From Candidatus Cibiobacter qucibialis (GTDB lineage: Bacteria > Bacillota > Clostridia > Oscillospirales > Ruminococcaceae), in contig SAUS01000002.1 of NCBI GenBank assembly GCA_004000625.1, positions 1 through 64,000 on the forward strand: a stretch of 64,000 bases of DNA. Reading direction: 5' to 3'. Shown here one piece after another: positions 15,494 to 24,287 of the stretch. Positions within the stretch are counted from its first letter, which is position 1; every line of letters starts with the position of its first letter. The notes below the pieces were generated by a model that saw only the letters and a list, made by a program, of their open reading frames with translations, made no database searches and was not told the origin of the DNA. A program made the position numbers and the translations under genes.

Positions 15494-16551
15494 TGTGGGG
15501 TGTACGGCGCAATGCCGCCCTCCGCAAAGGAATAGCAGCCGCGGTAGACGGCCAGAGCCATATCCCACAGTGGGATGGAAGCCACCGCGCCGGTGCCCTC
15601 GCCCAGATGCAGGTTGGCGGTGATGAGCGGCGCTTTGCCCAAAGCATCCAGCACCATATGGGCGGCAGGCTCCGCCGAAACATGGCTGGCAAACACCGCC
15701 TTGGCTGCTGCGGGGCAGAGCCGCACCGCGCACAGCGCCGCCACGCTGCTGATAAAACCATCCATCAAAATGGGCACACCCTCCAGCGCGCCGCCCAAAA
15801 ACACGCCGCACAGCCCGGCAATATCAAACCCGCCCAGCTTGGCCAGCACATCCAGCGGGTCAGCGGGATTGGGCTGGTTGTGGGCAATGCCGCGCCGGAT
15901 CGCATCAATCTTGCGGGCAAGCCCTGCATCCGAAAGCCCGGCCCCGCGTCCGGTCATGCTCTGCACGGGGGCACCCAGCAGCACGCTTGCCACGGCGCTG
16001 GAGGTTGTGGTGTTGCCAATGCCCATCTCCCCCGTTGCTAACAGTTGAACTCCCTGCTGCTTTTGTCCGCGCACCAGCGCAATGCCGCAGCCGATGGCCT
16101 GCACGGCCTGGGCGCGGGTCATGGCCGGGCCGCAGGTAAAATCTTTGGTGCCGGGGGCAATGCGGCAGTCCTGCACGCCGGGCACCGGGGCACCGGCAAT
16201 GCCCATATCCACCGGCACAACGCTGCAATGGGCGGCAGCTGCCATCTGGCACACGCTGGTGCGCCGCGCGGCAAGGTTTTGCAGCACCGCGCGGGTCACG
16301 CTGGCATCGGTTTGGCTCACGCCCTGGGCCACCACGCCGTTATCGGCGCACAGCACCAGCACGGCGCGGCGGGCAAAATCCAGCTCCGGGGTGCCGGTCA
16401 GGGCGGCGGCGTCCTCCAGCATGGTTTCCAGGCTGCCCAGCCCGCCCAGCGGTTTGGCCAGCGCGGCCCAGTGGGCGTGCGCCGCGGCGCGGGCAGCTTC
16501 ATCGGGCGGGGTGATGGTTTGCAGCCGTGTGTTCAGTTCAGGTTCCGTCAT
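15487..16551 (-). CDS. cobT: Nicotinate-nucleotide:dimethylbenzimidazole phosphoribosyltransferase
   Basis: 354 residues of the CobT family: LAKPLGGLGSLE near residue 31, LCADNGVVAQGVS, ATGEMGIGNTTTSSA, TGRGAGLSD, and the catalytic Glu in LHLGEGTGAV near the C terminus. It activates the lower-ligand base to its ribotide. No bluB or bza-type base-synthesis genes are seen nearby, so the base may be salvaged. The ATG at 16549-16551 overlaps cbiA by four bases. Confidence 0.93.
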   Translation of the reverse strand: MTEPELNTRLQTITPPDEAARAAAHAHWAALAKPLGGLGSLETMLEDAAALTGTPELDFARRAVLVLCADNGVVAQGVSQTDASVTRAVLQNLAARRTSVCQMAAAAHCSVVPVDMGIAGAPVPGVQDCRIAPGTKDFTCGPAMTRAQAVQAIGCGIALVRGQKQQGVQLLATGEMGIGNTTTSSAVASVLLGAPVQSMTGRGAGLSDAGLARKIDAIRRGIAHNQPNPADPLDVLAKLGGFDIAGLCGVFLGGALEGVPILMDGFISSVAALCAVRLCPAAAKAVFASHVSAEPAAHMVLDALGKAPLITANLHLGEGTGAVASIPLWDMALAVYRGCYSFAEGGIAPYTPQC

Positions 16552-17912
16552 ACCGTTCTCCCTGTTTTTGTTTGGGCATACTGCGCCGCAGCCGTTACAA
16601 AGCGCTGCGGCAGCGGGGTGCCCGCCCAGTATAGATGCGGGAACCCTGCATACAGATGCCCGTTGGCAAAGCCGCAGTCCCAATGGCGACCATTGGCTTT
16701 TTGGGCGGCAAAAGCGGTGCCGTTGCAGGTGGAATCCCAATGGTGGAACTCATGCACGGGCACCGGCTCCCCTGCGCGGAAGAGCATGCTGTCCGCCTGC
16801 GGGGTGAGCGCGGCATAGCCAAAGCGCACCAGCCGCCCCACGCGGAACCCCTGCCCCGGCAGCACACCCGCCATGGGGTGGGCGGTCCCGGCGTCATCTT
16901 CCAGCGTTTGGCCCAGGTACAAAAAGCCGCCGCATTCCGCCACGGTGGGCAGGCCGCGCTGCACGGCGGTGTTTATGGCGCAGCGCATGGCGGTGTTGGC
17001 CGCCAGCTGGGCGGCGTACAGCTCCGGGTAGCCGCCCGGCAGGTACAGCCCGCCGATATGTTGCGGCAGCGCGGCATCCCGCAGCGGGCTGAAATAGCAA
17101 AGCTCTGCGCCTGCGGCCTGCAGGCTTTCCAGCGTTTCGGCATAGGTAAAGCAGAACGCTTCATCCTGTGCCACGGCAATGCGCACGGTGGGGGCTGCGG
17201 CCTGAACCGCAGGGGCCATTGGGGTCGGGCGGTCAAACAGGGCCAGCAGCCGCGGCCAGTCGATATTTTTTTGCGCGGCGGCGGTCAAAATCTGAATTTT
17301 TTGCTGCAAATCAGCAATTTCGCCCGCGGTTTTCAGCCCCAGGTGGCGGCTTTCGATGGCGGCATCCGGCATGGGGGGCAGAAAGCCCACCACCGGCAGG
17401 CCGGTTTCCCGTTCCAGCATGGGGGCCAGCAGCTTGTACAGCATCTCGGTGCAGTCGTTCAGCAGAACGCCCGCAATGTGGTGCGGCGTGCGGAACGCTT
17501 TTAAGCCTTGCAGCTGGGCGGCCAGCGTTAAACTGGCCCCCTTGGGGCGCACCACCAGCAGCACCGGCAAGTCCAGCACATCGGCGGTGTGCCAGGCGCT
17601 GGCGGCAGCGCTCACGCCGCCAAGGCCGTCATAATAGCCCATGGCACCCTCACACACCGCGCTGCCATGGCCCGCCGCGCCGCTGGTGTACAGCCGTCGC
17701 ACGGTCTGCGGTGTGGAGAAAAACAGGTCCAGATTGTGGCTGGGCACCCCCAGCACGGCGCGGTGAAACATGGGGTCAATGTAATCCGGCCCGCACTTGA
17801 ACGCGCAGGGCTCCAGCCCGCGGGCTTTCAGGGCGGAAAGCAGGGCGCAGGCGGCGGTGGTTTTTCCGCTGCCGGAACTGGGCGCGGCCAAAAGCAGCTG
17901 CAGCATTCTCAT
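16548..17912 (-). CDS. cbiA: Cobyrinic acid a,c-diamide synthase
   Basis: 454 residues. The N-terminal amidoligase has P-loop APSSGSGKTT at 9-18 and KCGPDYIDPMFH; the C-terminal glutaminase domain carries GGLYLPGGYPELYA and the nucleophile Cys in VAECGGFLYLG. It makes the first two amidations, at carboxylates a and c. Two start codons are possible: the ATG at 17912, overlapping the cbiET stop by four bases, or the one at 17906, which is better placed 8 bases after GAGG. The end overlaps cobT. Confidence 0.93.
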   Translation of the reverse strand: MRMLQLLLAAPSSGSGKTTAACALLSALKARGLEPCAFKCGPDYIDPMFHRAVLGVPSHNLDLFFSTPQTVRRLYTSGAAGHGSAVCEGAMGYYDGLGGVSAAASAWHTADVLDLPVLLVVRPKGASLTLAAQLQGLKAFRTPHHIAGVLLNDCTEMLYKLLAPMLERETGLPVVGFLPPMPDAAIESRHLGLKTAGEIADLQQKIQILTAAAQKNIDWPRLLALFDRPTPMAPAVQAAAPTVRIAVAQDEAFCFTYAETLESLQAAGAELCYFSPLRDAALPQHIGGLYLPGGYPELYAAQLAANTAMRCAINTAVQRGLPTVAECGGFLYLGQTLEDDAGTAHPMAGVLPGQGFRVGRLVRFGYAALTPQADSMLFRAGEPVPVHEFHHWDSTCNGTAFAAQKANGRHWDCGFANGHLYAGFPHLYWAGTPLPQRFVTAAAQYAQTKTGRTV

Positions 17913-19105
17913 TCCCTCACGATCAAAAATACCGGGTTGTTGGCCATCATCAGGTGCAGACTGCCTGCCGCCTTGCTGCGGCTTACGGCAATCTGGGTCA
18001 CCTGTGCGGCCAGCCCGTGGGCGGCCAGGGCGGCAATACTCTGCTGCAAGGTTTCCAGCGCAATGGCGGCGATACAGAGCCGGGTCTGCGGGTTGGCGGC
18101 CAGGGCGGCATCTACAATGGCCTGCATATTGCCCTTGCTGCCGCCGATGAAAACAGCATCCGGCGCGGGCAGATTTTGCAGCGCTTCAGGGGCTTTGCCC
18201 GCGATCAGTGTTAAGTTACTGGCGGCAAATTTGGCCTGGTTCTGGCGAACCAGCGCGCAGGCATCGGCATCACATTCCACCGCGTACACCTGACCCATGG
18301 GGGCGGCCAGCGCCATTTCCACGCTCACGCTGCCCGTTCCGGCACCGACATCCCACAGGGTATCAGTGGGGGCAACGGCCAGCTTGGCCAGCGCGGCGGC
18401 GCGCACCTCCTGCTTGGTCATCGGCGTTTTGCCGCGGATGAAGGCTTCATCCGGCAGGCCGGGCACGCGGGGCTGCGGTTTGGGGCAGGGCTCCACCAGC
18501 AGCACGCTGAGCGGCGCAAAGCTGCCGCCCGCCAGCGTTTGCACCGTATCGGTGATGACCTTTTGCTGCGGGGTGCCAAGGTTCTCACCAACCGTGGCCT
18601 GCACCGCGCCAAAGCCTGCGGCGGCTAGAATCTCACACAGCGCGGCGGGGCTGGTATTGCGCCCGCCCGTCAAAAAAAAGGTCGGGCGGTCGCTCCGGCA
18701 CTCTGCCGCAGGGGCGCAGGCACATCCGTGGGCGCTGACAAGGTGCCAGTTCTGCCACGGCCTGCCCAGCGCCGCGGCCAACAGCTGTACGCTGGAAATC
18801 CCCGGCAGCACTGTTACTTCCGCCCCCTGTGCCCGCAGCTTGGGCACCAGCGCCGCAGCACCGGAATAAAAGCCGGTATCCCCGCTGTAAACCAGCGCGG
18901 CGTTCTGGCAGGGCTCCGCTTGCAGGCAGGCCAGCACTTCATCCGGCAGGTAAATTGGCTTGCGGTTGGGGGTACAGCCATCCGGCAGGTTTTGCAGCAG
19001 CCGCTTTGCCCCCAGAATCAGCCCTGCCGTTTGCAGGGCCTGCAAGCCCTGGGCAGTCAAACTGCCGGGCAGCCCGCTGCCCATGCCAACCAATGTAATC
19101 TTCAT
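17909..19105 (-). CDS. cbiET: Fused cobalt-precorrin-7 C5-methyltransferase / C15-methyltransferase-decarboxylase
   Basis: 398 residues joining two enzymes. Residues 1 to about 200 are CbiE, a tetrapyrrole methylase (ITLVGMGSGLPGSLT; VYSGDTGFYSGAAAL; VLPGISSVQLLAA). Residues from about 205 on are CbiT, a Rossmann-fold SAM methyltransferase (LWDVGAGTGSVSVEMA; AVECDADA). Such CbiE-T (CobL) fusions are common. The ATG at 19103-19105 starts the methylase exactly and overlaps cbiJ by four bases. Confidence 0.94.
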   Translation of the reverse strand: MKITLVGMGSGLPGSLTAQGLQALQTAGLILGAKRLLQNLPDGCTPNRKPIYLPDEVLACLQAEPCQNAALVYSGDTGFYSGAAALVPKLRAQGAEVTVLPGISSVQLLAAALGRPWQNWHLVSAHGCACAPAAECRSDRPTFFLTGGRNTSPAALCEILAAAGFGAVQATVGENLGTPQQKVITDTVQTLAGGSFAPLSVLLVEPCPKPQPRVPGLPDEAFIRGKTPMTKQEVRAAALAKLAVAPTDTLWDVGAGTGSVSVEMALAAPMGQVYAVECDADACALVRQNQAKFAASNLTLIAGKAPEALQNLPAPDAVFIGGSKGNMQAIVDAALAANPQTRLCIAAIALETLQQSIAALAAHGLAAQVTQIAVSRSKAAGSLHLMMANNPVFLIVRE

Positions 19106-19836
19106 AACAGCTCCCTGCATCGTTGCAAAATTTCTTCGGCGGTCTCGCCGCATTCCTCCGGGCGGCGCAGTACAACCAGCGTGGCCCCGCTTTGGGCGGC
19201 AGCCTGGGCTTTCTCGGCAAAGCCGCCCGCGCTGCCGCCGTCCTTGGTGACAAGGTAACGGATGTGGAACTGCTGCATCAGTGCAAGGTTCAGTTCCAGC
19301 GTAAAGGGCCCCTGCATGGCAATGATGTTGCGGTGTGGGATGCCCGCGCCCTCGCACGCCGTAATGCCCGCCACGGTGGGCAGCACCCGCGGGTACAGGC
19401 GGGCGGCATCCAGCCCGGCAAAGGCCGCAAGCTCCTTGGCGCCGGTGGTGAGCAGAACATTGCCCTGCGTTGCGGCTAAATACTGCGCGGCCTGGGCGGC
19501 ACTGCCCAGCACCACACTGCCCGCGGGCAAGGTGCTGGCGGCGCGCAGCAGGCGGTGGTACTCTACCCCGGCTGCTTTGGCGGCGGCGCGGATGTTTTTG
19601 GTGGCTTCCACCGCGTAAGGGTGGGTGGCATCCACACAAAGGGCTGCGCCCTGCAAAAGCTCCGCCATGGCGCCGGGCAACAGGCGGCCGGAATGTACGG
19701 TAATGCCGGGGGCCTGGCCCTGTTCCTCGGCCCCCAGGTCGGTTGCCACGCTGACGGTAACGGCAATGCCCAACGCGGCAGCGGCGCGGGAGAAATCCCG
19801 CCCTTCGGTAGTGCCGCTGAACACAACGATCCTCAT
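19102..19836 (-). CDS. cbiJ: Cobalt-precorrin-6A reductase
   Basis: 244 residues of the CbiJ/CobK family: an N-terminal nucleotide-binding start MRIVVFSGTTEGRDFS, the DATHPYAVEATKNI signature near residue 70, and ITKDGGSAGG-like VTKDGGSAGGFAEK in the C-terminal half. It reduces the macrocycle with NAD(P)H. The ATG at 19836 overlaps the cbiH stop by four bases. Confidence 0.93.
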   Translation of the reverse strand: MRIVVFSGTTEGRDFSRAAAALGIAVTVSVATDLGAEEQGQAPGITVHSGRLLPGAMAELLQGAALCVDATHPYAVEATKNIRAAAKAAGVEYHRLLRAASTLPAGSVVLGSAAQAAQYLAATQGNVLLTTGAKELAAFAGLDAARLYPRVLPTVAGITACEGAGIPHRNIIAMQGPFTLELNLALMQQFHIRYLVTKDGGSAGGFAEKAQAAAQSGATLVVLRRPEECGETAEEILQRCRELL

Positions 19837-20573
19837 ACCCCGTGGTACCCCCGCGGCGTTACCATCCACCCGCTGACCTGGTGGGTGGCGCTGTTGCCGA
19901 TGAACACCGTGGTGAACATATCCACGGTGGTGTGTTCCAGCTCGGCCAGTGTCATCTGGCTGCTCTGCTGGCCGGTGCGGCCAATGCTGCGTATCACACC
20001 GCAAAGGGTACCCGCCCCCTTGCCGTTTTGCAGCAGGATGCGAACCGCCTTTTGCAGGTAATCCGGCCGCCCTTTGGAGGAGGGATTGTACAGCGCCACG
20101 CAGAAATCCCCCATGGCGGCGCAGGCCAGCCGCTTTTCGATCATCTCCCACGGAGTCAGCCGGTCCGAAAGGGAGATCACGCAGAAATCATGGGCCAGCG
20201 GTGCGCCCAGCACGGCGGCACCGCTTAATGCGGCGGTCAGGCCGGGAACGACCTCCACTTCCACATCGGGGTATTCCGCCGCCAGCTCCAGCAGCGGGCT
20301 GGCCATGCCGTACACCCCGGCGTCGCCGGAGCAGACAAGCGCCACCGTTTTGCCGGTCTGGGCCGTTTGCAGCGCCCAGCGGCAGCGGTCAATTTCTCTG
20401 GTCATACCGGTGGCATAGGTTTCTTTTTCCGGGTACAGGGGGCGCACAAGGTCGATGTAAACGGTGTAACCGCACAGCACATCAGCCTCTTGCAACGCAT
20501 GGCGGGCCTGCGCGGTCAAAAACTGGGCATCGCCAGGGCCAAGGCCCACAACGGATACAAGGTTACGCTTCAT
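19833..20573 (-). CDS. cbiH: Cobalt-precorrin-3B C17-methyltransferase
   Basis: 246 residues of the tetrapyrrole methylase family. VVGLGPGDAQFLT at the N terminus, LVCSGDAGVYGMASPLLE as the SAM loop, EVVPGLTAALSGAA, and YNPSSKGRP place it in the CbiH/CobJ group. It performs the ring contraction in the anaerobic route. The ATG at 20571-20573 follows the cbiG end, which overlaps it by 11 bases. Confidence 0.92.
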   Translation of the reverse strand: MKRNLVSVVGLGPGDAQFLTAQARHALQEADVLCGYTVYIDLVRPLYPEKETYATGMTREIDRCRWALQTAQTGKTVALVCSGDAGVYGMASPLLELAAEYPDVEVEVVPGLTAALSGAAVLGAPLAHDFCVISLSDRLTPWEMIEKRLACAAMGDFCVALYNPSSKGRPDYLQKAVRILLQNGKGAGTLCGVIRSIGRTGQQSSQMTLAELEHTTVDMFTTVFIGNSATHQVSGWMVTPRGYHGV

Positions 20574-21567
20574 CGGTTTTCCATCTCCAATCCGGGGCAA
20601 AGGGGCGCACGGCAGCGGCAAAGGTCACGCCGGTATGCGCATATTTGGGCAGCAGCAGCGTGCCGCCGGAAGCCAGCACGGCGGCGCGCTCGCAGACGTT
20701 ATCCACACCCGTCACTCCCTGCACAAAGCGGGAGGCGCTGAAAGTTCCGGGCACAGCGCGCAGCTGGGCGGCGGAATAAAAGCTGATCGGCCAGCCGTGG
20801 CTGCGGCAGAACTCCAGCAGGCCGGGTTCGTTCTGTTTTAGATCAATGCTGGCGGCGGCGGTAATTCCGACCGGGGCCAAATTTGTATCGGCGCAGAACG
20901 CTGCAAACGCGGCTTCCAGCTGGGCGGCGGTGGTACCGCGCTTGCAGCCAACGCCCAGCACGCCAATGCGGGGGATCAGATGCAAAGCGTTCCCCTGCGG
21001 GGTCATTGTCAGGGCAAAATCAGCGCCAGACGGTTCTTCGGCTTCCGCCACACCGGCGGGCGGGGTGCCTGCAATGGCCCAGGGGGAAGCATACCGCACC
21101 GTTTTGCCGGCCAGCAGTGCCCCGCTGACTAATTTAATGCGCGGGGTTTCCCACACAGCGCAGTTTTGTTTTTTGGCCCACTCATCCACGGCAAACAGGC
21201 CGTTGGCATCGGTCGCCGTGGTGATCACCGGCACCGCACCACAGGCGGCAGCCAGCCGGCAGGCCAGGTCATTTGCGCCGCCCAGATGGCCGGAGAGCAG
21301 CGGCACCGCAAAGCGGCCGCATTCATCCAGCACCACAACGGCGGGGTCGGTGGCCTTGCTTTGGCAGTGGGGCGCAATGGCCCGCACCGCAATGCCCGCC
21401 GCCCCCACAAACACCAGGGCATCCGCCGCGGCAAACTGCTGGGCCGTCCACCCGGCCAGCGTCACCCCGCCCAGCCCGCAGCGACTGACGGAGCCGGGGC
21501 AGGTTTGGGCCAGCTGCTGCGCCAGCGCCAGCCCCTTGGCCGTAAAGGCAAGATACGCACAGTTCAC
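20563..21567 (-). CDS. cbiG: Cobalt-precorrin-5A hydrolase
   Basis: 334 residues of the CbiG family, starting with GTG at 21567 in a four-base overlap (GTGA) with cbiF. The N-terminal domain has ALVFVGAAGIAVRAIAPH and VVVLDECGRFAVPLLSGHLGGAN; the C-terminal domain has GVLGVGCKRGTT and VGITAAASIDLKQNE. It opens the lactone and releases acetaldehyde, a step specific to the oxygen-independent pathway. Confidence 0.93.
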   Translation of the reverse strand: MNCAYLAFTAKGLALAQQLAQTCPGSVSRCGLGGVTLAGWTAQQFAAADALVFVGAAGIAVRAIAPHCQSKATDPAVVVLDECGRFAVPLLSGHLGGANDLACRLAAACGAVPVITTATDANGLFAVDEWAKKQNCAVWETPRIKLVSGALLAGKTVRYASPWAIAGTPPAGVAEAEEPSGADFALTMTPQGNALHLIPRIGVLGVGCKRGTTAAQLEAAFAAFCADTNLAPVGITAAASIDLKQNEPGLLEFCRSHGWPISFYSAAQLRAVPGTFSASRFVQGVTGVDNVCERAAVLASGGTLLLPKYAHTGVTFAAAVRPFAPDWRWKTDEA

Positions 21568-22322
21568 GGTTTGGTTCCCTCGCGGTATTCGGTGGTAAAG
21601 GCGGGGTCGTACAGTTTGCTGCGGGCATAGCAGCGGCCAAGGAAATCCCCCACCACGATCAAGGCCGTTTTGGTAATGCCCGCCTGCTTGGTGCTTTGGG
21701 CCAGGGTGCCAACGGTGCAGCGCACGGTTTTCTGCTCCGGCCAGGTGGCCTTGTACACCACGGCGGCGGGGGTGCTTGCGGTGTATGCCCCCTGCAGCAG
21801 TGCTTCCTGCACTTTATCAATTAAGCCGATGGAGAGAAAAATCACCATGGTAGCGCCGTGGCTGGCCAGGCTGGCGAGCTTTTCCTTTTCCGGCACGGGG
21901 GTGCGGCCCTCCATGCGGGTAATGATGACCGTCTGGCTGACGGCGGGCAGCGTGTACTCGGCGTTCAGCGCGGCGGCGGCACCGCAAAAGCTGGAAACAC
22001 CGGGCGTATCATCGTAAGCAATGCCGTCGGCGTCCAGCGCGTCCATCTGCTCCCGGATGGCCCCGTACAAACAGGGGTCCCCGGTGTGCAGCCGCACAGT
22101 GGTTTTGTGTTCGGCTTCCATTTGGCGCATCACGGCAAGCACCTGTTCCAATGTCATTTCAGCACTGTTATAAATGGCGCAGCCGGCTTTGGCCAGCCCC
22201 AGCAACGCCGGGTTGACCAGGCTGCCCGCATAAATAATGCAGTCCGCCGTTTGCAGCAGCGCCGCACCGCGCCGGGTGATCAGATCCGGTGCGCCGGGGC
22301 CTGCGCCCACAAAATGTACCAT
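21564..22322 (-). CDS. cbiF: Cobalt-precorrin-4 C11-methyltransferase
   Basis: 252 residues of the tetrapyrrole methylase family: MVHFVGAGPGAPDLIT at the N terminus, RLHTGDPCLYGAIREQ as the substrate/SAM loop, TPGVSSFCGAAAALN, and TRMEGRTPVPEKE near residue 145. These are typical of CbiF/CobM. It is separated from the preceding CbiD fusion by three bases. Confidence 0.94.
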   Translation of the reverse strand: MVHFVGAGPGAPDLITRRGAALLQTADCIIYAGSLVNPALLGLAKAGCAIYNSAEMTLEQVLAVMRQMEAEHKTTVRLHTGDPCLYGAIREQMDALDADGIAYDDTPGVSSFCGAAAALNAEYTLPAVSQTVIITRMEGRTPVPEKEKLASLASHGATMVIFLSIGLIDKVQEALLQGAYTASTPAAVVYKATWPEQKTVRCTVGTLAQSTKQAGITKTALIVVGDFLGRCYARSKLYDPAFTTEYREGTKP

Positions 22323-22325
22323 ACC

Positions 22326-24287
22326 TCATTGCTCCTTTTTCTGCCAGCTTTGCAGCAGCTGGGCGGCGGTCTCAGTCTGGCCCAGCGGCCCAGCCTGGTT
22401 GGAAAACAGTACAGCCCCCACCCGGAACGCCCCCGCCACGCGGCGGTCCAGATGCAGCTGGATGGCCTGCAATAGGCTTTCGAGCACCGGCTCCCGCAGG
22501 TTTTCGGCATCCAGAATGTCCAGGCAGGCGTCCGTTGTGGCGGCGTCCATCAGGGCGCGGCAGGTGGCCTGGCTGGCCCCGCAGAGCGCCGCATGGGTGC
22601 AGAACAGTTCGGTGCGGCAATCCGCCATGCGGGAATGGGTGTTCATAATGCCGCCCGCCAGCTTGACCAGCTTGCCGATGTGCCCCACCAGCAATACCTC
22701 TGCAAACTGCTCCGCAGCGGCCATATCCAGCGCATCCCCCATAAAGTTGGAGCACTTGACCACCGGGATGCTGCTGTATTCCGGCAGGTTTTGGGCCAGG
22801 TAGTCCAGCCCATAGTTGCCGGGGGCCAGGATCAGCCGCTTGGGGCTTTGCTCCCGCAGGGCGGCCTGGTGGATCTCCAGCTGCACGGTATCCAGGACGG
22901 CCTGCTGGCTCATGGGCTCCACAATGCCGCTGGTGCCCAGGACGGAAAGCCCGCCTTCCACCCCGATGTGGGGGTTAAAGGTGCGTTTGGCGGCTTCCTC
23001 GCCCCCCTCGATCGAGATCATTACGTCAAAGCCGCCGTCATACCCGGCTGCTTCGGCCTCCGCGTGCAGGGCATCGGTGATCATCCGGCGCGGCACATGG
23101 TTGATGGCCGCCTGCCCCACCGGCTGGTCCAGGCCGGGCTTCGTCACACGGCCCACACCGGGGCCGCCGTCAATCGTGACCTGGCCGGGGGCATCCGGCA
23201 GCAGGGTGATGTCGGCTATGACCGGCAGGCCGGTGGTAACGTCCACATCGTCCCCGCCGTCCTTGCGGATGGCGCACTGGGCGCCGGCGGCTGTTTTGCG
23301 GCAGTAGATGGGCGCAACTTCCACCACAATGCCTTTTGGGGTGCGCAGGCCGACGGATTCCGGCGCTTTGCCGGTCAGCAGCAGGCGGGCGGCCCCGGCA
23401 GCGCCAAGGGCGGCGCAGGTGCCGGTGGTGTAGCCGCAGCGCAGCAGCTTTTGCCCGCTGCGGATGTAATGTTCAAACCTGGGCGGCTCCTGTTTGGCGG
23501 GTCTCCGTTCGGGTTCACGCTCCGGCTGGGGGCCGTACAGTGCTTCATACTGCTCTTTGGTCAGGCGGTACAGCGTGCGGATGTTCTCTGCGGCAAACGC
23601 GTCTTTCGGTGTCATCACGCCGGAAACGCCCTGCGGCGATACGCACACCACGGTATCCGCAATTTTTTGCGCCAGCTCCAGCTCGTGCAGGCTGACAATG
23701 ACGGCCACCTGTTTTTCCTGTGCCAGCTGGCGCAGGATGGTCAGCAGCTCAATTTTGCCTTTGATGTCCAAAAATGACGTCGGTTCGTCCAGCAGGATAA
23801 TTTCCGGCTGCTGGCAGACGGCGCGGGCCAGCAGAACGCGCTGGCGCTGGCCATCACTGATTTTGGTAAAGTCCCGGTCGGCCAGCTCATCCGCCTGCAC
23901 CAGATGCAGAGCATCCCGCACCTGCATCTTGTCCTGCTCGGACAGGATGCCCAGCCGCCCGGTGTAGGGGTAGCGCCCGGCAGCGGCCATATCAAAACAG
24001 GTGGTCAGCTCGGTGTGGCGGGTGTGGGGCAGCATCAGGGCCATTTTGCGCGCGCGGGCATTGGGGGTGTAGGTTGTCAGGTTTTGGCCCTGCAGCAGCA
24101 CAGCGCCGCTTTGCGCCGCCAGCTGCCCGGCCAGCGTTTTGAGCAGGGTGGATTTGCCCGCGCCGTTGGGGCCAATCAACGCTAAGATCTGCCCGCGCTG
24201 CACGCCAATGCCAATGTTTTGTAATAGCGGCGTTTTGCCGTACCCGATGGCAAGATCCTGCGTTTGGCAGTAAAATGCTTCGCTCAT
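22326..24287 (-). CDS. cbiD: Fusion: FecE/BtuD-type ABC ATPase joined to CbiD
   Basis: 653 residues with two unrelated domains. Residues 1 to about 252 are an ABC ATPase: Walker A GPNGAGKST (39-47), signature ISDGQRQR (143-150, SDGQ in place of SGGQ), Walker B IILLDEPTSFLD (163-174) and switch His in SLHEL. A charged, proline-rich linker covers about 253-275. From about 278 comes complete CbiD, cobalt-precorrin-5B C1-methyltransferase (LRCGYTTGTCAAL; TIDGGPGVGRVTKPGL; GTSGIVEPMS; KCSNFMGDALD). The ATPase pairs with the permease encoded just upstream (four-base overlap). The fusion ties import and ring methylation into one polypeptide. No frameshift or stop is seen at the junction, so it is not an obvious assembly artefact. 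Confidence 0.9.
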   Translation of the reverse strand: MSEAFYCQTQDLAIGYGKTPLLQNIGIGVQRGQILALIGPNGAGKSTLLKTLAGQLAAQSGAVLLQGQNLTTYTPNARARKMALMLPHTRHTELTTCFDMAAAGRYPYTGRLGILSEQDKMQVRDALHLVQADELADRDFTKISDGQRQRVLLARAVCQQPEIILLDEPTSFLDIKGKIELLTILRQLAQEKQVAVIVSLHELELAQKIADTVVCVSPQGVSGVMTPKDAFAAENIRTLYRLTKEQYEALYGPQPEREPERRPAKQEPPRFEHYIRSGQKLLRCGYTTGTCAALGAAGAARLLLTGKAPESVGLRTPKGIVVEVAPIYCRKTAAGAQCAIRKDGGDDVDVTTGLPVIADITLLPDAPGQVTIDGGPGVGRVTKPGLDQPVGQAAINHVPRRMITDALHAEAEAAGYDGGFDVMISIEGGEEAAKRTFNPHIGVEGGLSVLGTSGIVEPMSQQAVLDTVQLEIHQAALREQSPKRLILAPGNYGLDYLAQNLPEYSSIPVVKCSNFMGDALDMAAAEQFAEVLLVGHIGKLVKLAGGIMNTHSRMADCRTELFCTHAALCGASQATCRALMDAATTDACLDILDAENLREPVLESLLQAIQLHLDRRVAGAFRVGAVLFSNQAGPLGQTETAAQLLQSWQKKEQ

